Assembly: GCA_963669295.1 (NCBI GenBank)
Contig: OY769938.1
Location: forward strand, 2,480,001 to 2,544,000
Source of the DNA: G963669295 sp963669295
Lineage (GTDB): Bacteria; Bacteroidota; Bacteroidia; Flavobacteriales_D; CALLUQ01
Reading direction: 5' to 3'
Length of the DNA: 64,000 bases
Made by a program: the position numbers and the translations under genes. Under the pieces are notes generated by a model. The model worked only from the letters and a program-made list of their open reading frames with translations, had not been told where the DNA came from and searched no databases. Positions 17,808-26,046 of this stretch are shown here, in pieces; the first letter of the stretch is position 1, and the number at the start of each line of letters is the position of its first letter.

Positions 17808-19640
17808 TTACGCAAATGACTGCAAATCGTAAAGTTTTTTATACACCCCTTGCTGGGCTAACAATTCCTGGTGCGTGCCTCGTTCAGCAATTTCCCCCTT
17901 TTTAAGCACAATGATTTCATCGGCATGCTGAATGGTGGATAGGCGATGCGCAATAACAAGCGAAGTACGGTTTTGCATCAATTTGTACAAAGCATCTTGC
18001 ACCAATCGCTCCGATTCGGTATCCAAAGCCGAGGTGGCTTCATCTAAAATAAGGATGGGTGGATTTTTTAGTACTGCACGCGCTATGCTAATTCGTTGGC
18101 GTTGCCCTCCAGATAACTTATTACCACCATCGCCAATATTGGTGTTATAACCCTGTTCAAACTCAGTGATGAATTCATGGGCATTGGCAATTTGGGCAGC
18201 AGTTTCAACGGCTTCCTGACTAATGTCTTTTAACCCAAAAGCAATGTTGTTAAAGATGGTGTCGTTAAACAAAATAGATTGCTGCGTTACCACCCCCATT
18301 AAACCGCGGAGGTCTTTAATTTTACAGTCTTTGATAGCAACGCCATCAATGGTAATCTCGCCTTCTACACAATCGTAAAAGCGAGGCAACAAATCGGCCA
18401 GGGTAGACTTTCCTCCACCCGACTCACCTACCAGGGCAATAGTCTTCCCCTTTTCAATGGTTAGGTTGATGTTTTTTAACACGGGTTCAGTATCGTAGGT
18501 AAACCCAACATTGTGGTATTGAATGTGTTGCTCAAACGCAGTAAGTGCCGTAGCATTTTCTTTTTCCTGAATGGTAACATCGGCCATCAAAACAGCATCA
18601 ATTCGTTCTACAGAGGCAATGCCTTTATTGATATTAGAATATGCAGTAGAAATAGCTTGAATGGGTCGAAGCAGTTGCGAGAACACGATCACAAAACCAA
18701 TGAACTCATCCCCACTCAATGGAGGCGATTCATTGTCGGTATCTAAGATCAGCTTTCCTCCAAACCATACCAGGGCTACCATCACCACAGAACCGAGAAA
18801 CTCGCTCAATGGAGAGGCCAGGTCACGCTTCCTGTAAAGCCTTGTCATCAAGGTGCGATAACGGTTGTTAAGAGTATCGAATTTTTGTTGTGCACTTTCT
18901 TCACCATTGAATGCTTTAATAACGCGCAACCCGCTTAAGGTTTCCTCAATATTAGAAAGCAACTCCCCCATTTTGTTTTGCCCTTTGGCAGAGGTGCGTT
19001 TCAAGCTTTTACCAATACGACCGATAACCAGTGCCCCTATTGGGAGAAGCACAAAAGAAATAAGCGTTAGCTGAGGGCTAATGGTAATCATGGTAATGAG
19101 GTACAAGGCGATGGCTACGGGTTCTCTAAAAATTAACTCCAATGAACTCATAATCGATACTTCCACCTCCTGCACATCACCTGTAACACGAGCAATAAGG
19201 TCGCCTTTCTTTTCTTCTGAGTAATAGGCCAGTGGTAAGGCAAGTATTTTACTGTAAAGGCTTTGGCGGATGTCGCGCACCACCCCATTTCGAATGCCAG
19301 CTAAAAAGAACATGGCAAGGTATCGGGTAAGGTTTTTCAGTAAGAAAAGAATGCCAATGGTAACGCAGATAAAAAACAATGCTCCGGTTGGGCCACCAAA
19401 CTCCTGGATGTAGGAACTCATGAAATAGTTAAAGGCTTGTTCCAGGTATTCTGCGGAAAGCTCGAAGTCGGGCCGCTCAAGCGTTAGTTCGGTTTGGCCA
19501 AAAAGTAACCGCAAAAAAGGAATGAACAACAGCATGGCCATTAAATTAAAAATGACCGAGAAGAGGTTGAATAAAACATTAAGCAGGGCAAGGCTTTTGT
19601 ATCGCAGCGCCAACTTCAGTATTTTCAAGTAGCTTTTCAC
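17808..19640 (-). CDS. ABC exporter, fused permease and ATPase (MsbA-like)
   Basis: 610-residue half-transporter of the lipid/multidrug exporter type: six transmembrane helices (about 10-310), then the ATPase. Walker A GESGGGKST, signature LSGGQRQR, Walker B ILILDEATSALD and the switch histidine in IAHRL are all present. It probably works as a homodimer flipping lipid A core, other lipids or drugs; MsbA is the most common role but not proven. I chose the GTG at 19640 over one 11 codons upstream because the promoter box TATCTTTG ends 5 nt before it. Confidence 0.9.
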   Translation of the reverse strand: MKSYLKILKLALRYKSLALLNVLFNLFSVIFNLMAMLLFIPFLRLLFGQTELTLERPDFELSAEYLEQAFNYFMSSYIQEFGGPTGALFFICVTIGILFLLKNLTRYLAMFFLAGIRNGVVRDIRQSLYSKILALPLAYYSEEKKGDLIARVTGDVQEVEVSIMSSLELIFREPVAIALYLITMITISPQLTLISFVLLPIGALVIGRIGKSLKRTSAKGQNKMGELLSNIEETLSGLRVIKAFNGEESAQQKFDTLNNRYRTLMTRLYRKRDLASPLSEFLGSVVMVALVWFGGKLILDTDNESPPLSGDEFIGFVIVFSQLLRPIQAISTAYSNINKGIASVERIDAVLMADVTIQEKENATALTAFEQHIQYHNVGFTYDTEPVLKNINLTIEKGKTIALVGESGGGKSTLADLLPRFYDCVEGEITIDGVAIKDCKIKDLRGLMGVVTQQSILFNDTIFNNIAFGLKDISQEAVETAAQIANAHEFITEFEQGYNTNIGDGGNKLSGGQRQRISIARAVLKNPPILILDEATSALDTESERLVQDALYKLMQNRTSLVIAHRLSTIQHADEIIVLKKGEIAERGTHQELLAQQGVYKKLYDLQSFA

Positions 19641-19645
19641 CTGTG

Positions 19646-19653
19646 CAAAGATA
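19646..19653 (-). promoter_or_regulatory. -7 box TATCTTTG five bases before the ABC exporter GTG
   Basis: Exact TAnnTTTG on the reverse strand, then CACAG, then GTG. It lies inside the longer alternative reading frame, arguing that the shorter form is the real protein. Confidence 0.62.
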
Positions 19654-19702
19654 ACCGAATTTCGGTATGACACTTTAACGTGTGGAGGTACAAAGAATTG
19701 TA

Positions 19703-19710
19703 TACCTTTG
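19703..19710 (+). promoter_or_regulatory. -7 box TACCTTTG four bases before the rbfA ATG
   Basis: Exact TAnnTTTG, then CGCC, then ATG. The same spacing as for tadA, plsC and tatD. Together with the box on the other strand at 19646-19653 it forms a compact divergent promoter region. Confidence 0.65.
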
Positions 19711-19714
19711 CGCC

Positions 19715-20059
19715 ATGGCGTCTATTCGACAAAATAAAGTAAGTAGCCTTTTGCGCAAAGAATTGGGAACCATCTTTCAAAGAGAATCCCTATCGATGTT
19801 TGGTGGAGGGCTCATTACCATTACAGTGGTAAGGGTTACTTCCGACCTCTCTATTGCACGGGTTTATCTAAGCATCTTTTCACCAAAAAGTAGCGAAGAG
19901 GTATTGCAGCAGATTAGAACACAAGCAGGTGAAATTCGTTATAAGCTAGGCAGCAAAGTACGCCACCAATTGCGTAAAGTGCCAGAGTTGGAGTTCTTCA
20001 TCGATGATTCACTCGACTATGCAGAGCGCATTGATGAGTTGCTGGACGACTCAGAATAA
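19715..20059 (+). CDS. rbfA: 30S ribosome-binding factor RbfA
   Basis: 114-residue KH-like protein that binds the 30S subunit and helps mature the 5' end of 16S rRNA. It shows the usual pattern: an opening helix (RQNKVSSLLRKELGTIFQRE), the VTSDLSIARVYLSIF strand region, and a C-terminal VPELEFFIDDSLDYAERIDELL segment. The ATG at 19715 is set by the promoter box just upstream; in-frame codons before it overlap that box. A LolC/E-like permease gene follows after 64 nt. Confidence 0.93.
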   Translation: MASIRQNKVSSLLRKELGTIFQRESLSMFGGGLITITVVRVTSDLSIARVYLSIFSPKSSEEVLQQIRTQAGEIRYKLGSKVRHQLRKVPELEFFIDDSLDYAERIDELLDDSE

Positions 20060-20096
20060 TTGCCCTTTTTCGTATTCTTCTATTTTGTTTATTGCT

Positions 20097-20104
20097 TACC
20101 TTTA
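20097..20104 (+). promoter_or_regulatory. Variant -7 box (TACCTTTA) before the LolC/E-like gene
   Basis: One mismatch from TAnnTTTG, 19 nt before the TTG start at 20124. A stop codon in the gene's frame at 20103-20105 overlaps it. Confidence 0.35.
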
Positions 20105-20123
20105 AGGCCATACAGCGCACACG

Positions 20124-21353
20124 TTGAATTTTCCATTTTACATAGCAAAGCGATACTTGTTTTCCAAGAAATCGCAGAATGTCATCAACATCATTTCCAC
20201 CATTTCGATGGTAGGGGTAGGCATATGCTCGGCAGCATTGGTTATTGTACTATCTGCATTCAATGGAATTGAATCGTTGGTAGACTCTTACTACAGTGCT
20301 TTCGATTCCGACATACGCATTACAGCAATGGTTGGAAAAACATTTGCACGCGATTCCTTTCCGGAAGATAAAGTGTATGGAATGAATGGGGTGGCTTATT
20401 ATTCGGAGGTAGTAGAAGAAAGTGTCGTGCTTCAATACGATGGGCAACAGGCCATTCCAATCATGAAAGGTGTGGAGGAAGATTTTTTACTGATGAGTGG
20501 CTTAGATACCATGCTGGAAATAGGCCGCTTAAAGGTAGAGCAAGACGGTTACCAAATGGCCATGCCAGGGATAGGAGTGGCCTATAAACTGGGCATTTAC
20601 CTCTCTCAGCCCTGCGTCGATGACTTTAGGCAATGCCCTAACATTGTGGTAAACGCCCCTATTCGAGGAAAAAAACTAATGAAAGAAAAGGAGGGCGCTT
20701 TCAATGAAAGACGTATTGTGGTACCTGATGTGTTCTCCACCAAAATGGCCGATATCGATGAACAATATATTTTGGTTCCCATTGCTTTTGCTCGAGAAAT
20801 GTTAGGGTATGAAAATGATATTTCGGCGATTGAAATAGGTCTTGAGCCTGATGTGGATCCTATGATGATGAAGCATGGGCTGGCAGAAATATTAGGCCCC
20901 AACTATGAGATAAAAACAAGGTACGAGCAAAATGAAACCATCTTTAAAACACACCAAACAGAAAAATGGATGACCTTTTTGATCCTCTCATTTATTTTGG
21001 TGATTGCCACCTTCAATATTGTGGCTTCCTTAACAATGCTGGTCATTGATAAGAAGAAAGACATTGAAATACTGATGAGCATGGGGGCTACGAGAAAAGC
21101 AGTGCATCAGATATTCTTTTTGGAAGGGTTACTCATTAACCTGGTAGGAGGCATTGCCGGGTTGCTTTTAGGGTTTTTGTTGTGCTTGTTACAGTGGGCA
21201 TTTGGGTTAATAAAGTTGGAAAATGGCATTGTTCCTTACTACCCCGTAGAGATGCACGTTATGGACTTTGTGTTGGTTTTTATGGCGGTATTCGTGATCG
21301 GGCTAATTGCCTCCTGGCTGCCTGTGCGCTACCTTACACGTCGGCACTTCTAA
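20124..21353 (+). CDS. ABC transporter permease of the LolC/LolE (FtsX-like) type
   Basis: 409-residue inner-membrane protein with one N-terminal helix, a large periplasmic domain (about 50-270) and three C-terminal helices of the FtsX family, the layout of LolC/LolE. Such proteins release lipoproteins from the inner membrane to LolA with the ATPase LolD. No LolD-like gene is adjacent. The start must be the TTG at 20124: a stop in the same frame lies 7 codons upstream and no ATG gives the N-terminal IAKRYLFSKKSQN segment. It ends overlapping the dusB stop by 4 nt. Confidence 0.87.
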   Translation: MNFPFYIAKRYLFSKKSQNVINIISTISMVGVGICSAALVIVLSAFNGIESLVDSYYSAFDSDIRITAMVGKTFARDSFPEDKVYGMNGVAYYSEVVEESVVLQYDGQQAIPIMKGVEEDFLLMSGLDTMLEIGRLKVEQDGYQMAMPGIGVAYKLGIYLSQPCVDDFRQCPNIVVNAPIRGKKLMKEKEGAFNERRIVVPDVFSTKMADIDEQYILVPIAFAREMLGYENDISAIEIGLEPDVDPMMMKHGLAEILGPNYEIKTRYEQNETIFKTHQTEKWMTFLILSFILVIATFNIVASLTMLVIDKKKDIEILMSMGATRKAVHQIFFLEGLLINLVGGIAGLLLGFLLCLLQWAFGLIKLENGIVPYYPVEMHVMDFVLVFMAVFVIGLIASWLPVRYLTRRHF

Positions 21354-22342
21354 ACAAATTGATGATCTTGGAACTTCGTTTCGATTTGCTCTAACAATTC
21401 CAGTAACTCCTGATAATCAAACGAAGTAACCAGCCTGGTACGTATTTCTTTAAAGTGGGGGATTCCTTTAAAGTAGTTGTTATAATGCCGTCGCATTTCC
21501 ACCACGCCCGTATGCTCTCCTTTCCATTCTACCGACATGTTGAGGTGTGCTCTGGCTGCTTCAACACGATCTTTCATAGTAGGAGGGGTGAGGTGCTGTC
21601 CGGTAGCGAGGTAATGTTTAATTTCTTTGAAAATCCATGGGTAGCCAATGCTTGCTCTCCCAATCATCACGCCATCTACACCATACCTTTTTTTCATGTC
21701 TAACGCCTTTTCTGGAGTGTCAACGTCGCCATTTCCAAATACGGGAATGTGCATGCGAGGATTGTTTTTTACTTCACCAATCAGTGTCCAATCGGCCTCA
21801 CCCTTATACATTTGAACCCGTGTTCTGCCATGTATAGATATCGCTTGTATACCAATATCTTGTAAACGTTCTGCCACCTCAACAATGTACTTGGTGCTTT
21901 CATCCCAGCCCAACCGTGTTTTAACAGTAACAGGCAAATGCGTTGATTTTACAATGGCTTCGGTCATCTTCACCATCTTTGGGATGTCTTGTAAAATTCC
22001 GGCACCAGCCCCTTTACAAGCCACCTTTTTTACCGGGCAGCCATAATTAATGTCAATCACATCAGGATCGGCTTGCTGGGTAACTTCAGTAGCCCGCTTC
22101 ATCGATTCAATGTCTGAACCAAATATTTGAATTCCAATGGGGCGCTCGTACTCGAAAATGTCCAGCTTTTTCACACTCTTTATGGCATCGCGAATAAGGC
22201 CTTCCGATGAAATAAATTCGGTGTACATCATGTCTGCTCCATGCTTCTTGCACAAAGCCCTGAACGGAGGATCGCTAACATCCTCCATGGGTGCTAATAG
22301 GAGCGGAAACGCTCCAAGCTCGATATTTCCTATCTTTGCCAC
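21350..22342 (-). CDS. dusB: tRNA-dihydrouridine synthase DusB type
   Basis: FMN-dependent enzyme that reduces specific uridines in tRNA. 330 residues. The FMN-binding TIM barrel opens with LAPMEDVSDPPFR, and the catalytic cysteine lies in NYGCPVKKV. A C-terminal helical domain follows. The start is a GTG at 22342. A TAATTTTG box lies 18 nt upstream. It converges with the LolC/E-like gene with overlapping stops (CTAA). Assignment to DusB rather than another Dus type is by overall pattern. Confidence 0.92.
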   Translation of the reverse strand: MAKIGNIELGAFPLLLAPMEDVSDPPFRALCKKHGADMMYTEFISSEGLIRDAIKSVKKLDIFEYERPIGIQIFGSDIESMKRATEVTQQADPDVIDINYGCPVKKVACKGAGAGILQDIPKMVKMTEAIVKSTHLPVTVKTRLGWDESTKYIVEVAERLQDIGIQAISIHGRTRVQMYKGEADWTLIGEVKNNPRMHIPVFGNGDVDTPEKALDMKKRYGVDGVMIGRASIGYPWIFKEIKHYLATGQHLTPPTMKDRVEAARAHLNMSVEWKGEHTGVVEMRRHYNNYFKGIPHFKEIRTRLVTSFDYQELLELLEQIETKFQDHQFV

Positions 22343-22360
22343 CTTAAATTAACTTGACTG

Positions 22361-22368
22361 CAAAATTA
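22361..22368 (-). promoter_or_regulatory. -7 box TAATTTTG for dusB
   Basis: Exact TAnnTTTG on the reverse strand, 18 nt before the GTG start. Confidence 0.5.
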
Positions 22369-22388
22369 CCACTTTTTGCGCTTTTAGC

Positions 22389-23327
22389 ATGAAAACACCA
22401 CTTTTCAAAACGCATTCGGTTTCTGTTCAGCTAGTTGCATTTACGTTAATGGCATTTTGCTCGGCATCGATATTCTCTTTTGTCGGCCTGTTGTCCATCA
22501 AAGGATTGTGGGGCATTGATGCCATTTCCGACGCTACTGTGTTAGAACGTTATTCGGAAGAGGGAGTAATAGGAGCAAAGCGATTTTTTATGACATGCTG
22601 GCACCTGGGGCTTTTCATTATCCCAGCAGTGTTGTTTCCTAAACTGGTGAGCAATAGTAGGAAGGAATACTTATCGTTCAATGCCCCTCAACTAAAAGCA
22701 CTCGTTCTGGCTGTGGTAAGCATTGTAGTAGGGTTCCCGATCATCAATTGGCTCATCGACTTCAATCAAAGTATTCAGTTGCCAGCATCGATGGCCGATA
22801 TTGAAACCTGGGCAAAAACAATGGAGGCAAGTGCTGATGCAACTACCAAAGCTTTTCTTGGGCAGCCAGGCATGGGTGCTTTGTTCATTAACATATTTGT
22901 TTTAGCAGTTATCCCTGCTGTGGGAGAAGAATTGGTCTTTAGAGGTGTGTTGCAAAAGCTATTTACACGGTACTTCAAACACGTACATGCTGCTATTTGG
23001 GTGTGTGGGTTTCTATTTAGTTTAATGCACCTTGAGTTTTACGGATTCATACCAAGAATGTTGATGGGGGTATTGTTTGGTTATTTGATGATATGGTCGG
23101 GTACCATTTGGGTACCAATAGTGGCACACTTTACCAACAATGTTATTGCAATTTTGATCAATTATTTCACTGCGAACAATACAATAGATGCCTCTTTGGA
23201 TGAATTTGGAGCGAGTAATGCTACCTGGTGGGTGTTGCTAAGTGTGATAATTTTGGCGGGAGTACTTTGGCTGTTTAAGAGAAGCTCAAAGTGGGAAACG
23301 ATGAAAGAAGCCTACCTTAGCAATTAG
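22389..23327 (+). CDS. CPBP-family intramembrane metalloprotease
   Basis: 312-residue multi-helix membrane protein of the CPBP (CAAX protease and bacteriocin-processing) family. The three family motifs are present: EELVFR at 180-185, the FSLMH histidine at 214, and HFTNN at 247-251. In bacteria these proteases serve in bacteriocin self-immunity or in unknown processing steps; the substrate here is unknown. No bacteriocin-like gene lies nearby. Divergent from dusB and closed by a terminator shared with the exbD operon. Confidence 0.9.
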   Translation: MKTPLFKTHSVSVQLVAFTLMAFCSASIFSFVGLLSIKGLWGIDAISDATVLERYSEEGVIGAKRFFMTCWHLGLFIIPAVLFPKLVSNSRKEYLSFNAPQLKALVLAVVSIVVGFPIINWLIDFNQSIQLPASMADIETWAKTMEASADATTKAFLGQPGMGALFINIFVLAVIPAVGEELVFRGVLQKLFTRYFKHVHAAIWVCGFLFSLMHLEFYGFIPRMLMGVLFGYLMIWSGTIWVPIVAHFTNNVIAILINYFTANNTIDASLDEFGASNATWWVLLSVIILAGVLWLFKRSSKWETMKEAYLSN

Positions 23328-23335
23328 GCAGAAAA

Positions 23336-23359
23336 AAAGCCTCTCATTCGAAAGGCTTT
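23336..23359. terminator. Bidirectional terminator between CPBP protease and exbD
   Basis: A 7-bp stem (23336-23342 with 23353-23359, AAAGCCT/AGGCTTT) with a 10-nt loop lies between the two convergent genes and has A/T runs on the outside. Confidence 0.7.
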
Positions 23360-23384
23360 AATTCATATAATTAGATGCAATCAA

Positions 23385-23849
23385 TTAACGGCTACGCTCC
23401 ATGGTAGAGTAATTGATCTTTAATGCTTGTACTTCTCTTAGTTCTTGTTTGATATCGGTAACCTTGCCCATTTTGGTTTTTGCATCTACCTTAAGAGAGG
23501 TAGTAATCAAAGGGCGTTCAGCTTCATCTCTTCGCTCTCTATTCAATCGAATGAACTCACGAATTTCAGTGAGGTCATCAATTAAAGCATCATTCAACTG
23601 AACTTTAGGCTCAGGACCAAAAGTAGCTACATCAATTGGAGGACCTACGTAGATATAGTCTACCATGGCTTTGTTTTCCAATTTTTGTACTTCGGTAGCA
23701 TCGGGTTTGTCAATGTTCACCTTCAGCGTAGTTTCACGCATTACAGTAGCTACCATAAAGAAGAACAAAAGCATAAAGACAATATCAGGCAAAGATGCTG
23801 TTGATACTGCCGGTTGTTCTTTACTTCCTTCTTTTTTAAACTTCGACAT
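23385..23849 (-). CDS. ExbD/TolR-family biopolymer transport protein
   Basis: 154-residue inner-membrane protein: a short cytoplasmic tail, one helix (about 20-40), and a periplasmic domain. The proton-path aspartate is D22 in SLPDIVFMLLFFF. With ExbB it would use the proton gradient to drive TonB-type uptake or an envelope machine. Last gene of the exbB-membrane protein-exbD-exbD run and 11 nt after the second ExbD. The periplasmic domain differs clearly from that of its neighbour, so the two are not interchangeable copies. Confidence 0.9.
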   Translation of the reverse strand: MSKFKKEGSKEQPAVSTASLPDIVFMLLFFFMVATVMRETTLKVNIDKPDATEVQKLENKAMVDYIYVGPPIDVATFGPEPKVQLNDALIDDLTEIREFIRLNRERRDEAERPLITTSLKVDAKTKMGKVTDIKQELREVQALKINYSTMERSR

Positions 23850-23860
23850 AGTTTCTTCAA

Positions 23861-24592
23861 TTATTGTGCTGCAGCAGCGTTTCCGGTTGACCTTGGTTCA
23901 GCTTCAGAAATACGTTGTGGATAAACTTTTCTGATAGCAATAATCTTAGGTTTATCCTCATCACTTTTGGGGTCGAGCTCATTGTATGCGACACCAAATT
24001 TTTCTTTGCTCAACGAATTACGGAGTTCGTTAACGGCTGATTGAAGTTCGTTTTGTACCTGGATATATGTATTGTAAGACGTACCCCTGTCATTTTGTAG
24101 TGAAATTACCGCTGCTTTTGGCAATTCACGGTACTCTCCTATCAATTCAACTGCGGTAAGCTTCCCTTGCCAATCTTTTAACTCCTTTTCAGCATTTGCC
24201 TTCGCCTCACCTTGGCTGGAGGCAGCTAATGCTTTGTATTGAGCTATTTTAGATTCACAATCGGCCTTAGTACGCATTGTTAAAGAAGGAAGATCATCTC
24301 TGTTTGAAGGGTTGGTCAAAAACTCAACAGCTTTTTCTTTTAACTCTGAAATATCGAGTAATTCACCTTCTACCAACAATTGATCTTGTGCATTTGCCAA
24401 TACAACAAATACGTTCTTTTCTTTTACAATAGGGGGATCAACCTCATCCTCCAAAGGGGGCGGAAGTTGACGCATAATACCAGTATCCTGGTCCATAGTA
24501 GTGGTTACCAGAAAGAAAATCAATAACAGGAAGGCGATGTCAGCCATCGATCCTGCATTAATTTCTCCCGGTCCTCCTCTTCTTTTTCCCAT
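23861..24592 (-). CDS. ExbD-like protein with extra periplasmic insertion
   Basis: 243-residue ExbD/TolR-family protein, about 100 longer than usual. The single helix carries the key aspartate D18 in SMADIAFLLLIFF. In the periplasmic part, a helical, charged stretch at about 94-158 (likely coiled coil) interrupts the domain before the conserved strand-helix segment AVISLQNDRGTSYN. The tail is Ala/Thr-rich. It starts 3 nt after the four-helix membrane protein gene. The insertion probably contacts a specific periplasmic partner; this is inference. Confidence 0.88.
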   Translation of the reverse strand: MGKRRGGPGEINAGSMADIAFLLLIFFLVTTTMDQDTGIMRQLPPPLEDEVDPPIVKEKNVFVVLANAQDQLLVEGELLDISELKEKAVEFLTNPSNRDDLPSLTMRTKADCESKIAQYKALAASSQGEAKANAEKELKDWQGKLTAVELIGEYRELPKAAVISLQNDRGTSYNTYIQVQNELQSAVNELRNSLSKEKFGVAYNELDPKSDEDKPKIIAIRKVYPQRISEAEPRSTGNAAAAQ

Positions 24593-24595
24593 AGT

Positions 24596-25039
24596 TTATT
24601 TTCTTAAACGGATCATTAGCTTATTTATTGAAGAATAAACAACAGCTAATACAGTTAATCCCAGTAAGATGTAAAATGAAATGAGTACTCCTCCGGAGTA
24701 TTTCGCGCCTTGACCAGTAACTTCTATGGTGCTATCGGGCTTCAATAGGTTGCTTGGAATTTCTTCGGAACCCATAGAGTATCCTACAAATAAAATAATT
24801 GCGAATACTACAATGCCAGCCAGCATAGGAATTGATTTCTTAATGTTGGTGGCTACATTGTAAAGGGCAAAGAGGATAACACCAACACCACAAATTCCCA
24901 AAATAACGTAAGAGAACTTGAGGGCAAAGTCGATGATACTTTCTTTACCACCCGCAATCATGATGCATAGGATAACACCGATAATACCAATAACTACCTG
25001 AAGGGCGGTTGATATAAGACGGACTAATTTAGTATCCAT
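24596..25039 (-). CDS. Four-helix membrane protein of the ExbB/ExbD operon, function unknown
   Basis: 147-residue inner-membrane protein with four predicted helices (about 10-30, 40-60, 70-90, 115-137) and a short polar loop with Gly/Ser between the third and fourth. No enzyme motif. Its place between exbB (6 nt) and exbD (3 nt) makes it almost certainly part of the same proton-driven complex. I do not know a named family for it. Confidence 0.78.
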   Translation of the reverse strand: MDTKLVRLISTALQVVIGIIGVILCIMIAGGKESIIDFALKFSYVILGICGVGVILFALYNVATNIKKSIPMLAGIVVFAIILFVGYSMGSEEIPSNLLKPDSTIEVTGQGAKYSGGVLISFYILLGLTVLAVVYSSINKLMIRLRK

Positions 25040-25045
25040 GCTGAT

Positions 25046-25783
25046 TTATTTTTGAGATAGATTGTGCTTTACAAGTAGGTCTACTAATGAAATGGAAGCA
25101 TCTTCCATGTTGTTCACAAGGCTGTCTACTTTAGCTACAATGTAGTTATAGAAAATTTGAAGAATAATGGCTACAATCAAACCGGCAACGGTTGTAATCA
25201 ATGCCATTTTAATACCACCTGCAACAATTTGAGGTGAAATGTTGTTTTCTTCTGCAATTCGATCGAATGCCTCAATCATACCAAATACCGTTCCCATGAA
25301 ACCAAGCATTGGTGCAAGAGCGATGAACAACGAAATCCAGGAAAGTCCTCTTTCCAACAATCCCATTTGTACACTTCCGTAGGCAATCACTGATTTTTCA
25401 ACCATGTCGATACCCTCGCTAGAGCGATCAAGACCTTGATAGAAGATACTTGCAACAGGTCCTTTTGTGTTTCTACAAACTTCTTTTGCTGATTCAACAC
25501 CTCCAGAAGCCAAAGCTTCTTCAATGTTACCTAATAACTTGGCGGTGTTGGTAGTAGCCATGTTAAGATAAATAATCCTTTCGATGCAGATGGCAAGGCC
25601 TAAGATCAAACAGATCAATACAAATGACATAAAGAATGGATCACCCTCGATGAATTTTTCTTTCAACATTTGGTGTGTAGAAGGGTCTCCACCAGTCATT
25701 TCTTCGCCTTGTGCAACTGCATAATTAGTCGCGCCCAAAATCGTCAATCCTACGATGGCTAAAAATGCAAGTACTTTTTTCAT
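25046..25783 (-). CDS. ExbB/TolQ/MotA-family proton channel
   Basis: 245-residue protein with an N-terminal signal-like segment (cleavage near AVAQ), then three helices and the MotA/TolQ/ExbB channel domain (about 110-235) with the conserved APMLGFMGTVFGMI segment. It forms the stator-like pentamer around an ExbD pair and converts proton flow into motion across the envelope, for TonB receptors or gliding-type functions. First protein gene of its operon; tRNA-Ser lies 70 nt upstream on the same strand with no clear promoter box between. Confidence 0.92.
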   Translation of the reverse strand: MKKVLAFLAIVGLTILGATNYAVAQGEEMTGGDPSTHQMLKEKFIEGDPFFMSFVLICLILGLAICIERIIYLNMATTNTAKLLGNIEEALASGGVESAKEVCRNTKGPVASIFYQGLDRSSEGIDMVEKSVIAYGSVQMGLLERGLSWISLFIALAPMLGFMGTVFGMIEAFDRIAEENNISPQIVAGGIKMALITTVAGLIVAIILQIFYNYIVAKVDSLVNNMEDASISLVDLLVKHNLSQK

Positions 25784-25853
25784 GATCGTATTATTTGTTT
25801 TACAGAGTTAACTTTATTTATACTTATTGTAATGTTATATGTTTTCTAGTTCG

Positions 25854-25943
25854 TGGCGGAGAGGGAGGGATTCGAACCCCCGGTACCCGTGAGGGCACAC
25901 TAGCTTTCCAGGCGAGCCCGTTCGACCACTCCGGCACCTCTCC
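25854..25943 (-). tRNA. tRNA-Ser (anticodon GGA), CCA encoded
   Basis: 90-nt class II tRNA. The acceptor stem GGAGAGG/CCTCTCC, D arm, anticodon loop CTGGAAA, long variable arm, T stem GGGGG/CCCTC with TTCGAAT loop, discriminator G73 and genomic CCA can all be laid out. It reads UCC and UCU codons. The anticodon stem CTCGC/GCTAG has a C-T mismatch at its middle pair. It lies between ansA and exbB, all on one strand. Confidence 0.95.
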
Positions 25944-25987
25944 AAACTTCGAGTAAAAGAACGTTTTTTCCCTAATTTAAGGGGCGG

Positions 25988-26015
25988 CAAATTACAAAAA
26001 ATTATTAGTAACCAA
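25988..26015 (-). promoter_or_regulatory. Possible promoter of tRNA-Ser (TTG and TAATTTG)
   Basis: On the reverse strand a TTG (26015-26013) and TAATTTG (25994-25988) are separated by 18 nt, about 45 nt upstream of the tRNA. The -7 element is one base shorter than the consensus. Confidence 0.4.
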
Positions 26016-26046
26016 AAATATAAATAGACTAAGAAAATGTTAATTT

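Noticed and set aside
24596..25039. Calling the four-helix membrane protein a TonB or gliding-motility subunit
   Set aside because: No TonB C-terminal domain or Gld/Por motif is visible; only operon context supports a link.
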